Shown: positions 1-12,200 of the stretch, piece by piece
Numbering within the stretch: position 1 is the first letter of the stretch
Layout of the letters: every line of letters starts with the position of its first letter
Assembly (NCBI GenBank): GCA_038277395.1
Contig: CM076195.1
Location: 158,009,911 to 158,073,910 of the forward strand
Length of the DNA stretch: 64,000 bases
Direction: 5' to 3'
Source: Dryocosmus kuriphilus
Taxonomy: Eukaryota; Arthropoda; Insecta; Hymenoptera; Cynipidae
Made by a program: the position numbers and the translations under genes
The notes under the pieces: model-generated
What the model saw: only the letters and a program-made list of their open reading frames with translations
Told to the model about the DNA's origin: nothing
The model's database searches: none

Positions 1-965
1 ATTCCTTTTCAAACAAAATATTTGAAATTTTCATCAAAGAAATATGAATTATCAATAAAAAATATTTCAATTATTATCAGTCAAACAAAAGGAATTTTCA
101 AAAAAAATAGATGAATTTCTAATTTTTCGATAAAAAATGTAACAGTTGAAATTTCAACCAAAATATTTTAATTTTTAATAAAAAAAAGTTGAATTTTCAA
201 TTTAGAAAGACGAATTCTCAAACAAAAACTTTATAGTTGACTTTTGATCCAAAAAGGATTCTTTTTCAACCAAAAATAGTTGTATTATCAACCCAAAAAA
301 AGAAATTTTCAGTAAAAAAGTTGAATTTACAAATAAGAAAGATTATTTTTTAACCAGAGATAGTTGAGTTTACAAGCAAAAAAAATTCCTTTTCAAACAA
401 AATATTTGAATTTTTCATAAAAAAAAAGATGAATTATCAATCAAAAATATTTCAATTATTATCAGCCAAACAAAACGAATTTTCAAAAAAAAAATAGATT
501 AATTTCTAAATTTTCGATAAGAAATGTAACAGTTGAAATTTCAACCAAAATATTTCATTTTTTAATAAAAAATGTTGAATTTTCAATTTAAAAAGACGAA
601 TTCTCAAACAAAAACTTTATAGTTGACTTTTTATCCAGAAAGGATTCTTTTTCAAACAAAAATAGTTGAATTATCAACCCAAAAAAAGGAATTTTCAATA
701 AAAAAGTTGAATTTATAAATAAGAAAGATTATTTTTTAACCACAAATAGTTGAGTTTACAAGCAAAAAAAATTCCTTTTCAAGCAAAATATTTGAATTTT
801 TCATCAAAGAAAGATGAATTATCAATCAAAAATATTTCAATTATTATCAGTCAAACAAAAGGAATTTAAAAAAAAATAGATGAATTTCTAACTTTTCGAT
901 AAAAAATGTAACAGTTGAAATTTCAACCAAAATATTTGAATTTTTACTAAAAAAAAGTTAAATTA
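1..965. repeat. Tandem repeat, ~385-bp unit, ~2.5 copies
   Basis: The same block recurs at about 1, 385 and 771 (landmark ATTCCTTTTCAAACAAAATA), giving a period near 385 bp. The third copy decays after about 950. The unit is A-rich on the + strand and built from short words such as GAATTTTCAACCAAAAA, so it belongs to the same word family as the larger arrays in this window. No coding exon is seen. Confidence 0.8.
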
Positions 966-1734
966 TCAACAAAAAAGAGAATTTTAATTTAAAAATAGTT
1001 ATATTTTCAACCACCAAAAAATCAATTTTCAACGGAATAGTTTAATTTTAACTAAGAAAAGACCATTTTTGAACAAAATAATGAAATTTTCTACTAAAAG
1101 CGATGAATTTGCAAACAAAAACGTTATAATAAATTATGTACCGAAAAAAAGAAATTTTCAATAATACCGTTGAATTTCCACCCAAGAATGATGAATTTTC
1201 AACTACAACAAAAATTGATTTTCAGCCAGAGAATTAAAGTTTCAACAAAACATGAATTTTAACAAAATTGGTGAATTTTAAGTACAAACTCCGAAAATTT
1301 GAAAATTTTACGATTCATTCGAATAATAAAATGTAATAAAAATTTAGTAGTTGAATATTTAACAAACAAACAAAAATAATTCAACCTAGAATTGAGCAGA
1401 TAAATTTTCGACGGAATAGTATAATTTTTTAACTGAAAAAGATGAGTTTTTAATAAATTAATTGAATTTCCAACAACAACAAAAACCATTTTCGGACAAA
1501 AATGTAACAATTGAATTTTCAACTGAAAGTGATGAATTTTCAATCGATAAAGGCGGATTCTCAAAATCAGTAATGTAATAGTTGAATTATTAAGAAAAAA
1601 GTAAAAAAATTTGAACCAAAAATGGGAACTTTCAAATAAATAAATGAATTTTTAATCAAAAATAGATATATTTTCAACAGCAGAACATTAATTTTCAACG
1701 GAGTACCTTGTTTATTCCTTTTTTTTGGAAAAAT
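966..1734. repeat. Degenerate A-rich satellite-type sequence
   Basis: Irregular runs of words such as TTGAATTTTCAAC separated by A-runs, with no clear period. I read this as old, scrambled copies of the same satellite family. A 101-codon minus-strand frame at 1259-1564 is low-complexity and not a credible gene. Confidence 0.55.
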
Positions 1735-4700
1735 ATTTTACAAATTTGAGTTACTTTTTGGTTACTTTTGTTCTGAAAATATGGTTCTTATTTTTTACTA
1801 TTTTATGAGGCTTGAGAAGTTCCGAGCCATGATTTAACTAAAATAAATATTTTGTTTAAAAAACTGGCCTTAGAGACCTCTAAATATATTTTTTTAATTC
1901 TGCCAAAAATCAGGGGCCATTTTTATGCCAAACAAAAAAATTTGTTATAATTAACTTTAAAAAACAAAAATATTATTTTTCGTACAAAAATAGTTCAATT
2001 ATCGACCAAAAAAAAAAAAAAAAAAAAACGAAATTTCAATAGTGCAGTTGAATTTACACACAAAAATATGAATTTTCAACAACAACAAAATCAATTTTCA
2101 ATTAAAAATGAATTTTTAGCAAAATAGTTGAATTTTCAAGAAAATAGTTCAATTTTCAATTAAAAGGAATGAATAAAAATTTTTTTTAAATAAATAAAAA
2201 TAAAATAAAATAATAAATTTCATCATTTCAACCCAAAGAAAAAGAATTTTCAATCATCAAAAATAAACTTTCAATACAAAATAATTTCATTTTACCCACA
2301 AAAAATGAATTCTCAAAGAAAACTGTATAGTTGTGATTTTAGAAAAAAGCAGATTATTTTCTTAATAAACATAGTTGAATCGCCAACTCAAAAAAAGAAA
2401 TTTTCCATAAAACAGTTGAATTTGCGTCCAAAAAACATGAATTAAAAAAAAATTAGTTTTCAACTAAAAATGAATTTTCAACAAAATTGTTGATTTTCGG
2501 ACAAAATAGTTAAATTTTCAACTAAAAAGTTAATTCTCATCCAAAAAGATGAATTTTTAAAGCAAAAATGTAATAGTTGACTTTTGAAACAAAAAAATGT
2601 ATTTTTCAGCTGAAAATAGTTCAATTATCGACCCGAAAAAAAGGAGTTTTCAATAAAGAAAAATAGATCTTCAGTCAAAAATGTTCTTAAAAATATAATG
2701 ATTTTTGCTTAAAAATTCACTTTTTTTTGTTCGAAAATGTAACTTCATTGTCGAAAAATTCAAATATTTTGGTTCGAAATTAATTCTTTTTTAGTTCAGA
2801 ATTCAACTATTTTTTGTTCAAAATTAACTTTTTTTATTTAAAATTTAGCTGTTCCATTTTTGGTTGAGAATACATCTTTTTTAGTTGAAAATTTAACTTT
2901 TTTTTTAAATAAACAAATTTGTTGAAAAATTTATCTTTGGTTGAAAAACCATGTTGAAAATTCTACTTTCATGCTGAAAATTAATCTTTGATGATAATTC
3001 ATCTTTCTTGCTTGGAAATTCAACTGTTGAATTGAAAGTTTCTTTTTTCCTTGGTTGATCGTTCAACTAAGTTTTTAAAAATTCGCCTTTTTTTAGTTAA
3101 AAATTAAACAATTCCGTTGAAAATTAACTTTTTTTGTTGAAAATATAACTGTTTTTTGTTTCAAGTTCACTTTTTTTATTTCAAGTTCACTTTTTTTGTT
3201 AAAAATTTATCTTTTCTAAAGCTAAAAATTCAGATATTTGGTTGAAAATAAATAGTTACATTTTTGGTTCAAAATCTTTTTTTATTTTTGTTTGAAAATT
3301 CAACTATTATATTTCTTTAATTGATGTGATATATTATTTTTTATTTCAAGCTATTTTCTTTGAAACTTATCCTAAATAATAAAAAATTCTATTCAGTACT
3401 CTATACACCTTTGAAATTGCACTACTTAAAAAAATGGTTTCTTCATGTTTGTTTAATTTTTTACAAAATTGAGTTACTTTTTGGTTACTTTTCTTCTGAA
3501 AATACGTTTATTATTTTTCTATTTTATGAGGCTTGAGAAGTTCCGAGCCCTGATTTAACTAAACTAAATATTTGATTAAAAAACGACATGGAGACTTCTA
3601 AATATATTTTTGTAATTCCACCAAAAATCAGGGGCCATTTTTATGCCAAGCAGAAAAATTTGTAGGGGAGTCGTTTTAGAAAAAAATAGAGCCTTTTTTT
3701 TCTTGGACCTTCCTTATAAGAATCTAATACAAAACAACACTTAAATGTTATAATTAACTTTCAAAAACAAAATTATTATTTTTCATACGAAAATAGTTTA
3801 ATTATCGACCAAAAAAAGGAATTTTCAATAATACAGTTGAATTTACACACAAAAAGATGAATTTTCAACAACAAAATCAGTTTTCAATTAAAAATGCATT
3901 TTTAACAAAATTGTTGAATTTTCAAGAAAATAGTTCAATTTTCAATTAAAAGGAATGAATAAAAATTTTATTTTAATAAATAAAACTAAAATAAAATTTA
4001 ATAATAAATTTCATCATTTTAACCCAAAGAAAAAGAATTTTCAATCATCAAAAATAAACTTTCAATAAAAAATAATTTCATTTTACCCACAAAAAATGAA
4101 TTCTCAAAAAAATGTTATAGTTGAGATTTTAGAAAAAAGACATTTTCCATAAAACAGTTGAATTTACGTTCAAAAAACATGAATTAAAAAAAAATGAGTT
4201 TTCAACTAAAAATGAATTTTCAACAAAATTGTTGATTTTCCGACAAAATAGTTAAATTTTCAGCTAAAAAAGTTAATTCTCATCCAAAAAGATGAATTCT
4301 TAAAGCAGAAATGTAATATAGTTGACTGTTGAACCGAAAAAATATATTTTTTAGCTGAAAATATTTGAATTATCAACCCGAAAAAAAGGAGTTTTCAATA
4401 AACAAAAATAGATCTTCAGTAAAAAATATTCTTGAAAACATAATGATTTTTGCTTAAAAATTCACTTTGTTTTGTTTGAAAATGTAACTTCTTTGTTGAA
4501 AAATTCAAATATTTTGGTTCAAAATTAATTCTTTTTTAGTTCAAAATTCAACTATTTTTGGTTCAAAATTAACTTTTTTTATTTAAAATTTATCTGTTCC
4601 ATTTTTGGTTGAGAATACATCCTTTTTAGTTGAAAATTAAATTTTTTTTTTCAAATAAACAAGTTTATTGAAAAATTTATCTTTGGTTGAAAAATCATGT

Positions 4701-7700
4701 TGAAAATTCCACTTTTATGCTGAAAATTAATTTTTGATGATAATTCATCTTTCTTGCTTGGAAATTGAACTGTTGAATTGAAAGTTTCTTTTTTTTTGGG
4801 TTGATCGTTCAACTAAGTTTTTAAAAAATTCGCCTTTTTTTAGTTAAAAATTAAACCATTCCGTTGAAAATTAACTTTTTTTGTTGAAAATATAACTGTT
4901 TTTTATTTCAAGTTCACTTTTTTAATTTCAAGTTCACTTTTTTTGTTAAAAATTTATCTTTTTTAAAACTAAAAATTCAGATATTTGGTTGAAAGTAAAT
5001 AGTTACATTTTTGGTTCAAAATCTTTTTTTATTTTTGTTTGAAAATTCAACTATTATATTTTTTTAAATGATGTGATATATTAACTTTTATTTCAAGCTA
5101 TTTTCTTTGAAACTTATCCTAAATAATTAAAAATTCTATTCAGTACTCTATAAACCTTGTGAAATCGCACTAGTTACAAAAATGGTTTCTTCATGTTTGT
5201 GTAATTTTTTACAAAATTGAGTTACTTTTTGGTTACTTTTCTTCTGAAAATACGTTTATTATTTTTCTATTTTATGAGGCTTGAGAAGTTCCGAGCCCTG
5301 ATTTAACTAAACTAAATATTTGATTAAAAAAACGACATGGAGACTTCTAAATATATTTTTTTAATTCTACCAAAAATCAGGGGCCATTTTTATGCCAAAC
5401 AGACAAATTTGTAGGGGAGTCGTTTTAGAAAAAAAAGACAGCCTTTTTTTTCTTGGACCTTCCTTATAAGAATCTAATACAAAACAACACTTGAATGTTA
5501 TAATTAACTTTAAAAAACAAAAATAATATTTTTCATACAAAAATAGTTCAATTATCGACCAAAAAAAAAGGAATTTTCAATAATACAGTTGAATTTACAC
5601 ACAAAAAGATGAATTTTCAACAACAAAATCAGTTTTCAATTAAAAATGCATTTTTAACAAAATTGTTGAATTTTCAAGAAAATAGTTCAATTTTCAATTA
5701 AAAGGAATGAATAAAAATTTTATTTTAATAAATAAAACTAAAATAAAATTTAATAATAAATTTCATCATTTTACCCCAAAGAAAAAGAATTTTCAATCAT
5801 CAAAAATAAACTTTCAATAAAAAATAATTTCATTTTACCCACAAAAAATGAATTCTCAAAAAAAATGTTATAGTTGAGATTTTAGAAAAAAGACATTTTC
5901 CATAAAACAGTTGAATTTACGTTCAAAAAACATGAATTAAAAAAAAAAAGAGTTTTCAACTAAAAATGAATTTTCAACAAAATTGTTGATTTTCCGACAA
6001 AATAGTTAAATTTTCAGCTCAAAAAGTTAATTCTCATCCAAAAAGATTAATTTTCAAAGCAAAAATGTAATAGTTGACTTTTGAACCAAAAAAAATATAT
6101 TTTTCAGCTGAAAACAGTTGAATTATCAACCCGACAAAAAGGAGTTTTCAATAAATAAAAATAGATCTTCAGTCAAAAATATTCTTGAAAATATAATGAT
6201 TTTTGCTTAAAAATTCACTTTGTTTTGTTTGAAAATGTAACTTCTTTGTTGAAAAATTCAAATATTTTGGTTCGAAATTAATTCTTTTTTATTTCAAAAT
6301 TAACTGTTTTTATTTAAAACTTAGCTGTTCCATTTTTGATTGAGAATACATCATTTTTAGTTGAAAATTTAACTTTTTGTTTTAAATAAACAAGTTTGTT
6401 GACAAATTTATCTTTGGTTGAAAAATCATGTTGAAAATTCCACTTTCATGCTGAAAATTAATTTTTGATGATAATTCATCTTTCTTGCTTGGAAATTCAA
6501 CTGTTGAATTGAAAGTTTCTTTTTTTTGGGTTGATCGTTCAACTAAGTTTTTAAAAATTCGCCTTTTTTTAGTTAAAGATTAAACCATTCCGTTGAAATT
6601 ACCTTTTTTTGTTGAAAATATAACTGTTTTTTATTTCAAGTTCACTTTTTTTGTTAAAAATTTATCTTTTTTAAAACCAAAAATTCAGATATTTCGTTGA
6701 AAATAAATAGTTACATTTTTGGTTCAAAATCTTGTTTTATTTTTGTTTCAAAATTCAACTATTATATTTTTTTAAATGATGTGATATATTAATTTTTATT
6801 TCAAGCTATTTTCTTTGAAACTTATCCTAAATAATTAAAAATTCTATTCAGCACTCCATAAACCTTGTGAAATTGCACTACTTAAAAAAATGGTTTCTTC
6901 ATGTTTGTTTAATTTTTTACAAATTTTAGTTACTTTTTGGTTACTATTCTTCTGAAAATACGTTTATTATTTTACTATTTTATGATGCTTGAGAAGTTCC
7001 GAGCCCTGATGTAACTAAAATAAATATTTTGTTTAAAAAACTGTCCTTAGAGACCTCTAAAATATATTTTTTTTATTTCTGCCAAAAATTAGAGGCCATT
7101 TTTATACCAAAAAGAAAAATTTATAGGGGAGTCGTTTTAGAAAAAAATACAGCCTTTTTTTTCTTGGACCTTCCTTATAAGAATCTGATACAAAACAACA
7201 CTTAAATGTTATAATTAACATTAAAAAACAAAAATAATATTTTTCATACAAAAATAGTTCAATTATCGACCAAAAAAAAAAAAAAAAAAAATTTCAATAA
7301 TACAGTTAAATTTACACACAAAAAGATGAATTTTCAACAACAGAATCAGTTTTCAATTAAAAATGAATTTTCAAGAAAATAGTTCAATTTTCAATTAAAA
7401 GGAATGAATGAACAAATTTTTTAAATAAATAAAAATAAAATAAAATTTAATAATAAATTTCATCATTTTAACCCAAAGAAAAAGAATTTTCAATCATCAA
7501 AAATAAACTTTCAGTAAAAAATAATTTCATTTTACCCAAAGAAAATGAATTCCCAAAGAAAAATGCTATAGTTAAGATTTTAGAAAAAAGAAGATTATTT
7601 TTTAAATAAACATAGTTGAATCACTAACTCAAAAAAAGAAATTTTCCATAAAACAGTTGAATTTACGTCCAAAAAACATGAATTAAAAAAAAATTAGTTT

Positions 7701-8990
7701 TCAACTAAAAATGAATTTTCAACAAAGTTGTTGATTTTCCGACAAAATAGTTAGATTTTCAACTAAAAAGGTTAATTTTCATCCAAAAAGATGAATTCTT
7801 AAAGCAGAAATGTAATAATTGACTTTTGAATCAAAAAAAAAAATATTTTTCAGCTGAAAATAGTTGAATTATCAACCCGAAAAAAAAGGAGTGTTCAATA
7901 AACAAAAATAGATCTTCAGTCAAAAATATTCTTGAAAATATAATGATTTTTGCTTAAAAATTCACTTTTTTTTGTTCGAAAATGTAACTTCATTGTTGAA
8001 AAATTAAAATATTTTGGTTCGAAATTAATTCTTTTCTAGTTCAAAATTCAACTATTTTTTGTTCAAAATTAACTTTTTTTATTTAAAATTTAGCTGTTCC
8101 ATTTTTGGTTGAGAATACATATTTTTTAGTTGAAAGTTTAACTTTTTTTCTTAAATAAACAAGTTTGTCCAAAAATTTATCTTTGGTTGAAAATCAAGTT
8201 GAAAATCCCACTTTCATGCTGAAAATTAATTTTTGATGATAATTCATCTTTCTTGCTTGGAAATTCAACTGCTGAATTGAAAGTTCTTTTTTTTGGGTTT
8301 ATCGTTCAAACATTAAAAATTCGCCTTTTTTAGTTAAAAATTAAACCATTCCGTTGAAAATTAATTTTTTTTGTTGAAAATATAACTGTTTTTTATTTCA
8401 AGTTCACTTTTTTGGTTAAAAATTTATCTTTTTTAAAACAAAAAATTCAGATATTTGGTTGAAAATAAATAGTTACAGTTTTGGTTCAAAATCTTTTTTT
8501 ATTTTTGTTTGAAAATTCAACTGTGATATTTTTTTAAATGATGGGCCTAAAATTTCTTCAGTATAAACCGAAGAAATAAAACACGTGATATATTAATTTT
8601 TATTTCAAGCTATTTTCTTTGAAACTTATCCTAAATAATTAAAAATTCTATTCAGTACTCTATAAACCTTGTGAAATTGCACTACTTAAAAAAATGGTTT
8701 CTTCATGTTTGTTTAATTTTTTATAAATTTGAGTTACTTTTTGGTTACTTTTCTTCTGAAAATACGTTTATTATTTTACTATTGTATGATGCTTGAGAAG
8801 TTCCGAGCCCTGATTTAATTAAACTAAATATTTGATTTAAAAAAACGACATAGAGACTTTTAAATATATTTTTTTAATTCTGCCAAAAATCAGAGGCGAT
8901 TTTTGTACCAAAAAGAAAAATTTATAGGCGAGCCGTTTTAGAAAAGAATACAGCCTTTTTTTGACCTTGTAAGAATCTAATACTAAAAAA
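1735..8990. repeat. Array 1: ~1.7-kb tandem repeat, four units plus a partial fifth
   Basis: The landmark TTACTTTTTGGTTACTTTT (last bases vary) recurs near 1751, 3472, 5221, 6930 and 8734. A second landmark, AATTTTCAATCATCAAAAAT, recurs near 2235, 4036, 5787 and 7487. Spacing is 1.70-1.80 kb. Each unit has three parts: a module ending in GTTCCGAGCCCTG, an A-rich half (for example 1960-2680), and a T-rich half (for example 2690-3340) in which the same words occur in reverse complement. Units differ by small indels, mostly in homopolymers. The array ends about 40 bp upstream of the first SLC10 exon. I see no coding exon in it. Confidence 0.88.
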
Positions 8991-9031
8991 CATTTAAATG
9001 CGTATTTAAATTTGAATTGTTTATTTCTTAG

Positions 9032-9241
9032 GTACCAGTTAATTCAAGCATTATGGAAGTGATAGTCACACGACAAGAACGAATAATCGACACGGTATTC
9101 ACGGCCAGTGTCGCAATTCTTGTTTCGATTCTGTACATAAATTTCGGATGTGCGATGGATTGGGACCTCTGTCGAAAGACATTAAAAAAACCAGTAGGAC
9201 CAGTTATTGGATTCTTCTGCCAATTTGTTTTCATGCCTCTG
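9032..9241 (+). CDS. SLC10 exon a: first core helices
   Basis: Acceptor TTTATTTCTTAG lies before 9032 and donor CTG/GTAATT at 9242; 70 codons, phase 0 at both ends. It encodes a hydrophobic helix (roughly residues 19-36), the NFGCAMDW turn, a basic loop, then GPVIGFFCQFVFMPL, in which Gln64 matches an Na+-site glutamine of the family. The ATG at 9053 is the first in-frame methionine, but the frame is open back to the acceptor, so this may be an internal exon. A NSS sequon precedes the methionine. Confidence 0.92.
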
Positions 9242-12200
9242 GTAATTATCAATCTCTTCTTCGACTTCTTATCTCTGAAATGATAATGGAGTAGTTACTG
9301 CTTTATTTACACTATATTTAGATAAGCTACGCTATTGGATACATCCTGTTCCCCGATTACCCTGAAATGCAACTTGGAATATTTTTCACCGGTATTAGCC
9401 CCAGTGGAGGAGCTTCTAATATCTGGACATTAATGCTCGGTGGAAATTTAAATCTCTCAATCACGATGACTACTTTATGCACCGTGGGAGCTTTTGGTAC
9501 ATCTTTGATATCAGCTTTCAAAAAGAATTTTTTCAGTCGAAAAAAGTTAATTATTTTTATTAAAATCTTAACTATAAGGACCAATTTACTAAAAAGCCGA
9601 TATATCAATTTTAGCATCGATAAGTATTTTTAGCGGCCTGACTATTAAATATCTTTTTTTTAAATTCAAAAATGAAGAAGAAAAAATAAAAGGCAACAAA
9701 AATTAATTATTGTTTATTCAAAAAATATTAATAAATAAAGTTGGAAAAGGTCGGTGGTGGATAAAAATTCCACCAGTCTTGTTGAAATCCTTTGAAATTT
9801 TTAAAAATATTTTAAAATCTATTAAAATACTTTGAAACCTTTTGTAAATAACTACAAATTCTTTAGTCATTTCAAATCTCTTAAAAGTCTTTAAAATTGC
9901 TTGAAGTATAATCCTTTGAAATTTGTCAAAAATCTTTCAAATCTATTAAAATACTTCCAAATCTTTTTAAAATCCCTTTGGGCCGAATCAATTTCAAATC
10001 AGGCAAATCTTACACTTTAAGTTGCAGAATCTGTTGGTGAAGAAATATGTTGTTTTTGAAAGGAAAATAGATGATATATATTTTTCAGATTTGCAAAAAA
10101 AAAATCCGTGTACGAAGTTATGAATATTTGAATTTTCAAGTGAATTTTTCGAAAAAAAAATGCAATTTTTTTCTGTAAACCTGTATAATTTTTACTATAA
10201 TAGAGATATTTGGGATTTCATTCCAGATTCTGGTGAGGTTTATTGTCTTCTTTCAAAATCCGCCCGAAAGATTAAAAAAGATTCAAAAGAAAGAAAATGG
10301 CGGCTGTTTTTCTAAAAATATAAAAAGATTAGTTTCTCAGGAAAGACACAGTTATATTTTTTGTCGATTTTTGAATTTTTATGTTAATTTTCTTCTCATA
10401 TGAGGAAGACATTCTGCAAGTTTTATGTCGACTAAACCCCTTAAAATTCCTTAAAATGTCTTGAAACCTCTTGAAATCCTCTGACATTTAAAAATTTTTT
10501 TTTAAATCTATTAAAATACTTTAAAGGAGTTCAAGAGTTTTTAAATGAATTTAAATAATTTGCAAAGAGTTTAAAAACGTTTCAAATTTGGGCTATTTTC
10601 TTTGACACTTATGCTAAATAATTTTAAAAATTTTGGTTGAAAGCTAATTTTTTTGTTTGTAGAAAATCCAACTATTTTTGGTTCAGAATGAATCTTTCTT
10701 GTTCAAAATTTAGCTGTTCCATTTTTGGTTGAAAATTCATCTCTTTTAGTGTAAAATTTAACTATTTTTTTAGAAATTCAAGGATTTTATTAATAATTCA
10801 TCTTTGGTCGAAAAATCATATATTTTTGTTGAAAATTCAAGTGTTTGGTTGAAAATAAATCTTTTTTATTAAAAATCCGTCTCTTTTGTGTGTGGAAATT
10901 CGACTTTTTTTGTTAAAAATTGGTATTTTGCAGTTAAAAGTTTAATCTTTCCTGTGAAAAATAATTTTTTATTTGAAAATATAAGTATTTTTTAATAAAA
11001 GTTCATTTTTCTGTTTAGCATGTAACTTTTTTGATGAAAAATTTAAATATTTTAGTTGAAAAGTAATCTTTTTTTTTTAATTCACCTGTTTCATTGTTGA
11101 TTGAGAACTCATCTTTTTTTTGAAATTTAAAATTTAACTATTATTTTTCTTCAATTTACGGATTTTATCTTTCACTGCAAAAATTATGAATTCGAAAAAA
11201 ACGCAATTGCAGATCTCCGCTTGTTAGAATGTTATTCGAAAATAAATTATTTTTTTTTTATTTTTGAAAATTCAACTAATATATTTTTTTAAATGATGGG
11301 TCCAAAATCTCCTCAGTTTAATCTGAAGAAACAAAACATGTGATATTTTTCATTTTTATTTCAAGCTATTTTCTTTGACACTTATTCTAAATAATTAAAA
11401 AATTTTTGGTTGAAAGCTAATTTTTTCGTTTGTAGAAAATCCAACTATTTTTGGTTCAAAATTAATCTTTTTTGTTCAAAATTTAGCTGTTTCATTTTTG
11501 GTTGAGAATTCATCTTTTTAGTTGAAAATGTAACCATTTTTGTTGAAAATTCAACTATTTTGTTAAAAATTCATTTTTAGTTGAAAAATAACGTTTTTGG
11601 GTTGAAAATTTAACTGTTTGGAAATAAATTTTGTTGTTGAAAATTCATCTTTCTTGCGTGGAAATTCAGTAATTCAATAATTCACATTTTATAGTTTTCT
11701 TATCTTTTTTCAGCATTCATACCCTTTTGGCTCTTTACCTTGGGTAAACACATATTCGATCGAGGTGATTTGCAAGTTCCATATTCCAAAATTGCGACGT
11801 ACGCAATTGGTTTGCTGATTCCTCTCGCAATTGGGTTCTTCATACAGAAAAAGATGCCAAGATTTTGCAGAGTCATGGTTCGAATCATGAAACCTTTCTC
11901 TGTAGTTCTGATTATATTTATCATCATCTTTGCCATCGTGACTAATCTCTATCTTTTCAAGCTCTTTTCCTGGAAGGTAATTGTGCAATTATTTACATTT
12001 ATTCTAAGCAAAAAAACATGATAATTATCTAGTTATGCGACTTTTCCGAATTTTCAAGTTTTCGGGTCCGTTTTTAAAAAAAAATAATTTCTTTTATACC
12101 CAAACATGAAAAGTCAAGAGGGGGAGGTCGAAGAAGTTAATTATTTTTTTATTAAAATCTTAACTATAAGGACCAATTTACTAAAAAGCCTAAATATCAA

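Noticed and set aside
9028..9617. Minus-strand ORFs opposite SLC10 exons a and b
   Set aside because: They are antisense shadows; the plus strand has matching splice phases and conserved SLC10 motifs.
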